Below, in pieces: positions 31,980 to 32,367 of a DNA stretch of 32,367 nucleotides (positions are counted from its first letter, which is position 1; the number at the start of each line of letters is the position of its first letter). Source of the DNA: Planctomycetota bacterium. GTDB lineage: Bacteria > Planctomycetota > Planctomycetia > Pirellulales > Pirellulaceae. The position numbers and the translations under genes are program-made. Location: assembly GCA_029979005.1 (NCBI GenBank), contig JAPOIJ010000041.1, positions 1 through 32,367 on the forward strand, in the 5' to 3' direction. Below the pieces are notes generated by a model. It did not search any database. It saw nothing but the letters and a program-made list of their open reading frames with translations, and was not told the DNA's origin.

Positions 31980-32367
31980 TTATGGCGTTAGTTTCTTCCG
32001 CAGGTCAGGGATGATTTCGGCCGGTACGAATCTTGCAAGCTGTTCGTCGGTTGCCAAAGGCGTGATCTGTTTGATCAGCGAACTGGAGACGTGAGCGTAT
32101 TCACCATCAGCCATCAGAAAGACAGTCTCCAAATCATCATTAAGTGCGCGGTTGGCCATCATCATTGTAAATTCCGCAGCGATATCAGTCAGCGGCCGTA
32201 CACCACGGATCATCACTTTCGCGTTGCACTTTTTAACAAAGTTGACCGCAAGACCTTCGAACGTTTCGACTTGGACGTTGTTCAAATGGGCAGTCACCCG
32301 GTGGACGAGGTCCAGTCTTTCATCCGACTTAAATAGACCAGTTTTCTCAATATTGACACCAATTCCT
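31980..32367 (-). CDS. coaD: Phosphopantetheine adenylyltransferase, partial (5' end outside window)
   Basis: Transfers AMP from ATP to 4'-phosphopantetheine, the penultimate step of coenzyme A synthesis. The frame is open to the window edge, starting GIGVNIEKTGLFKSDERLDL, which is the family's N-x-x-K-x-x-L-F-x-x-E-E-R segment. It continues with IRGVRPLTDIAAEF (R-G-x-R), MANRALNDDLETVFL, and the C-terminal VSSSLIKQI, where the SSxxIR-like nucleotide-binding motif sits. The N-terminal GxFDPxTxGH motif is outside the window. A GTG at 32297 has been counted as a start by frame scanning, but the upstream residues are clearly CoaD, so it is internal. About 128 residues are visible. Confidence 0.94.
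   Translation of the reverse strand, partial: GIGVNIEKTGLFKSDERLDLVHRVTAHLNNVQVETFEGLAVNFVKKCNAKVMIRGVRPLTDIAAEFTMMMANRALNDDLETVFLMADGEYAHVSSSLIKQITPLATDEQLARFVPAEIIPDLRKKLTP

Overview
The window looks like a stretch of a planctomycete chromosome, probably of the Pirellulales; the order-level call is tentative. The main evidence is a secreted beta-propeller/HEAT/cytochrome c protein of the Pirellula/Verrucomicrobium haem-binding type (25.6-28.2 kb), a bacterial deoxyhypusine-synthase-like protein, a tandem PTPS-fold protein, a Cys-rich lipoprotein, many genes without a clear Shine-Dalgarno sequence, and loose packing with frequent strand switches. I see no rRNA, tRNA, CRISPR array, integrase or insertion sequence.

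Layout. 0-3.1 kb (minus strand): the N-terminal part of a TrkH potassium transporter with a large inserted loop, a small membrane protein and two lipoproteins. 3.3-5.5 kb: a Cys-rich lipoprotein (+), a Trm112-like/HIT pair (-) and bioD (-). 5.7-7.6 kb: aguB-aguA, the agmatine-to-putrescine pair. 7.8-8.65 kb: a secreted RGG-rich protein closed by a very clear terminator. 8.7-11.7 kb: a methyltransferase (-), then a 4HBT thioesterase and ferrochelatase (+), met tail to tail by a DUF2617-like gene (-). 11.7-12.5 kb: a mostly empty AT-rich gap and a tiny membrane-anchored Cys-pair protein starting at TTG. 12.6-15.5 kb (-): recJ-ung, coupled by an ATGA overlap, and rpmG. 15.7-22.4 kb: the most unusual block, described below. 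22.4-25.6 kb: a deoxyhypusine-synthase-like gene, a dyad-rich intergenic region, an unrecognised His-rich helical protein and an O-methyltransferase-like gene. 25.6-30.1 kb: the haem protein, then a homogentisate-dioxygenase-like/flavin-reductase-like pair. 30.3-32.4 kb: an SDR/tandem-PTPS operon and the C-terminal part of coaD, cut by the window edge.

The best candidate for an undescribed system lies between 15.7 and 22.4 kb. It holds an FHA-EAL protein (phosphothreonine reader plus c-di-GMP phosphodiesterase), facing away from a winged-helix AAA+ ATPase, followed by an 1100-residue protein that joins a complete Ser/Thr kinase domain to a tubulin/FtsZ-like region carrying a GGVGSGM signature loop. 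Phosphorylation, phospho-reading, c-di-GMP turnover, an AAA+ motor and a tubulin-like GTPase side by side suggest a signalling-controlled cytoskeletal or membrane-associated machine. That link is inferred from adjacency and domains only.

A second theme is polyamines: aguA/aguB make putrescine, and the deoxyhypusine-synthase-like protein 15 kb away has kept its active-site lysine. Because bacteria lack eIF5A, it may act on free polyamines instead.
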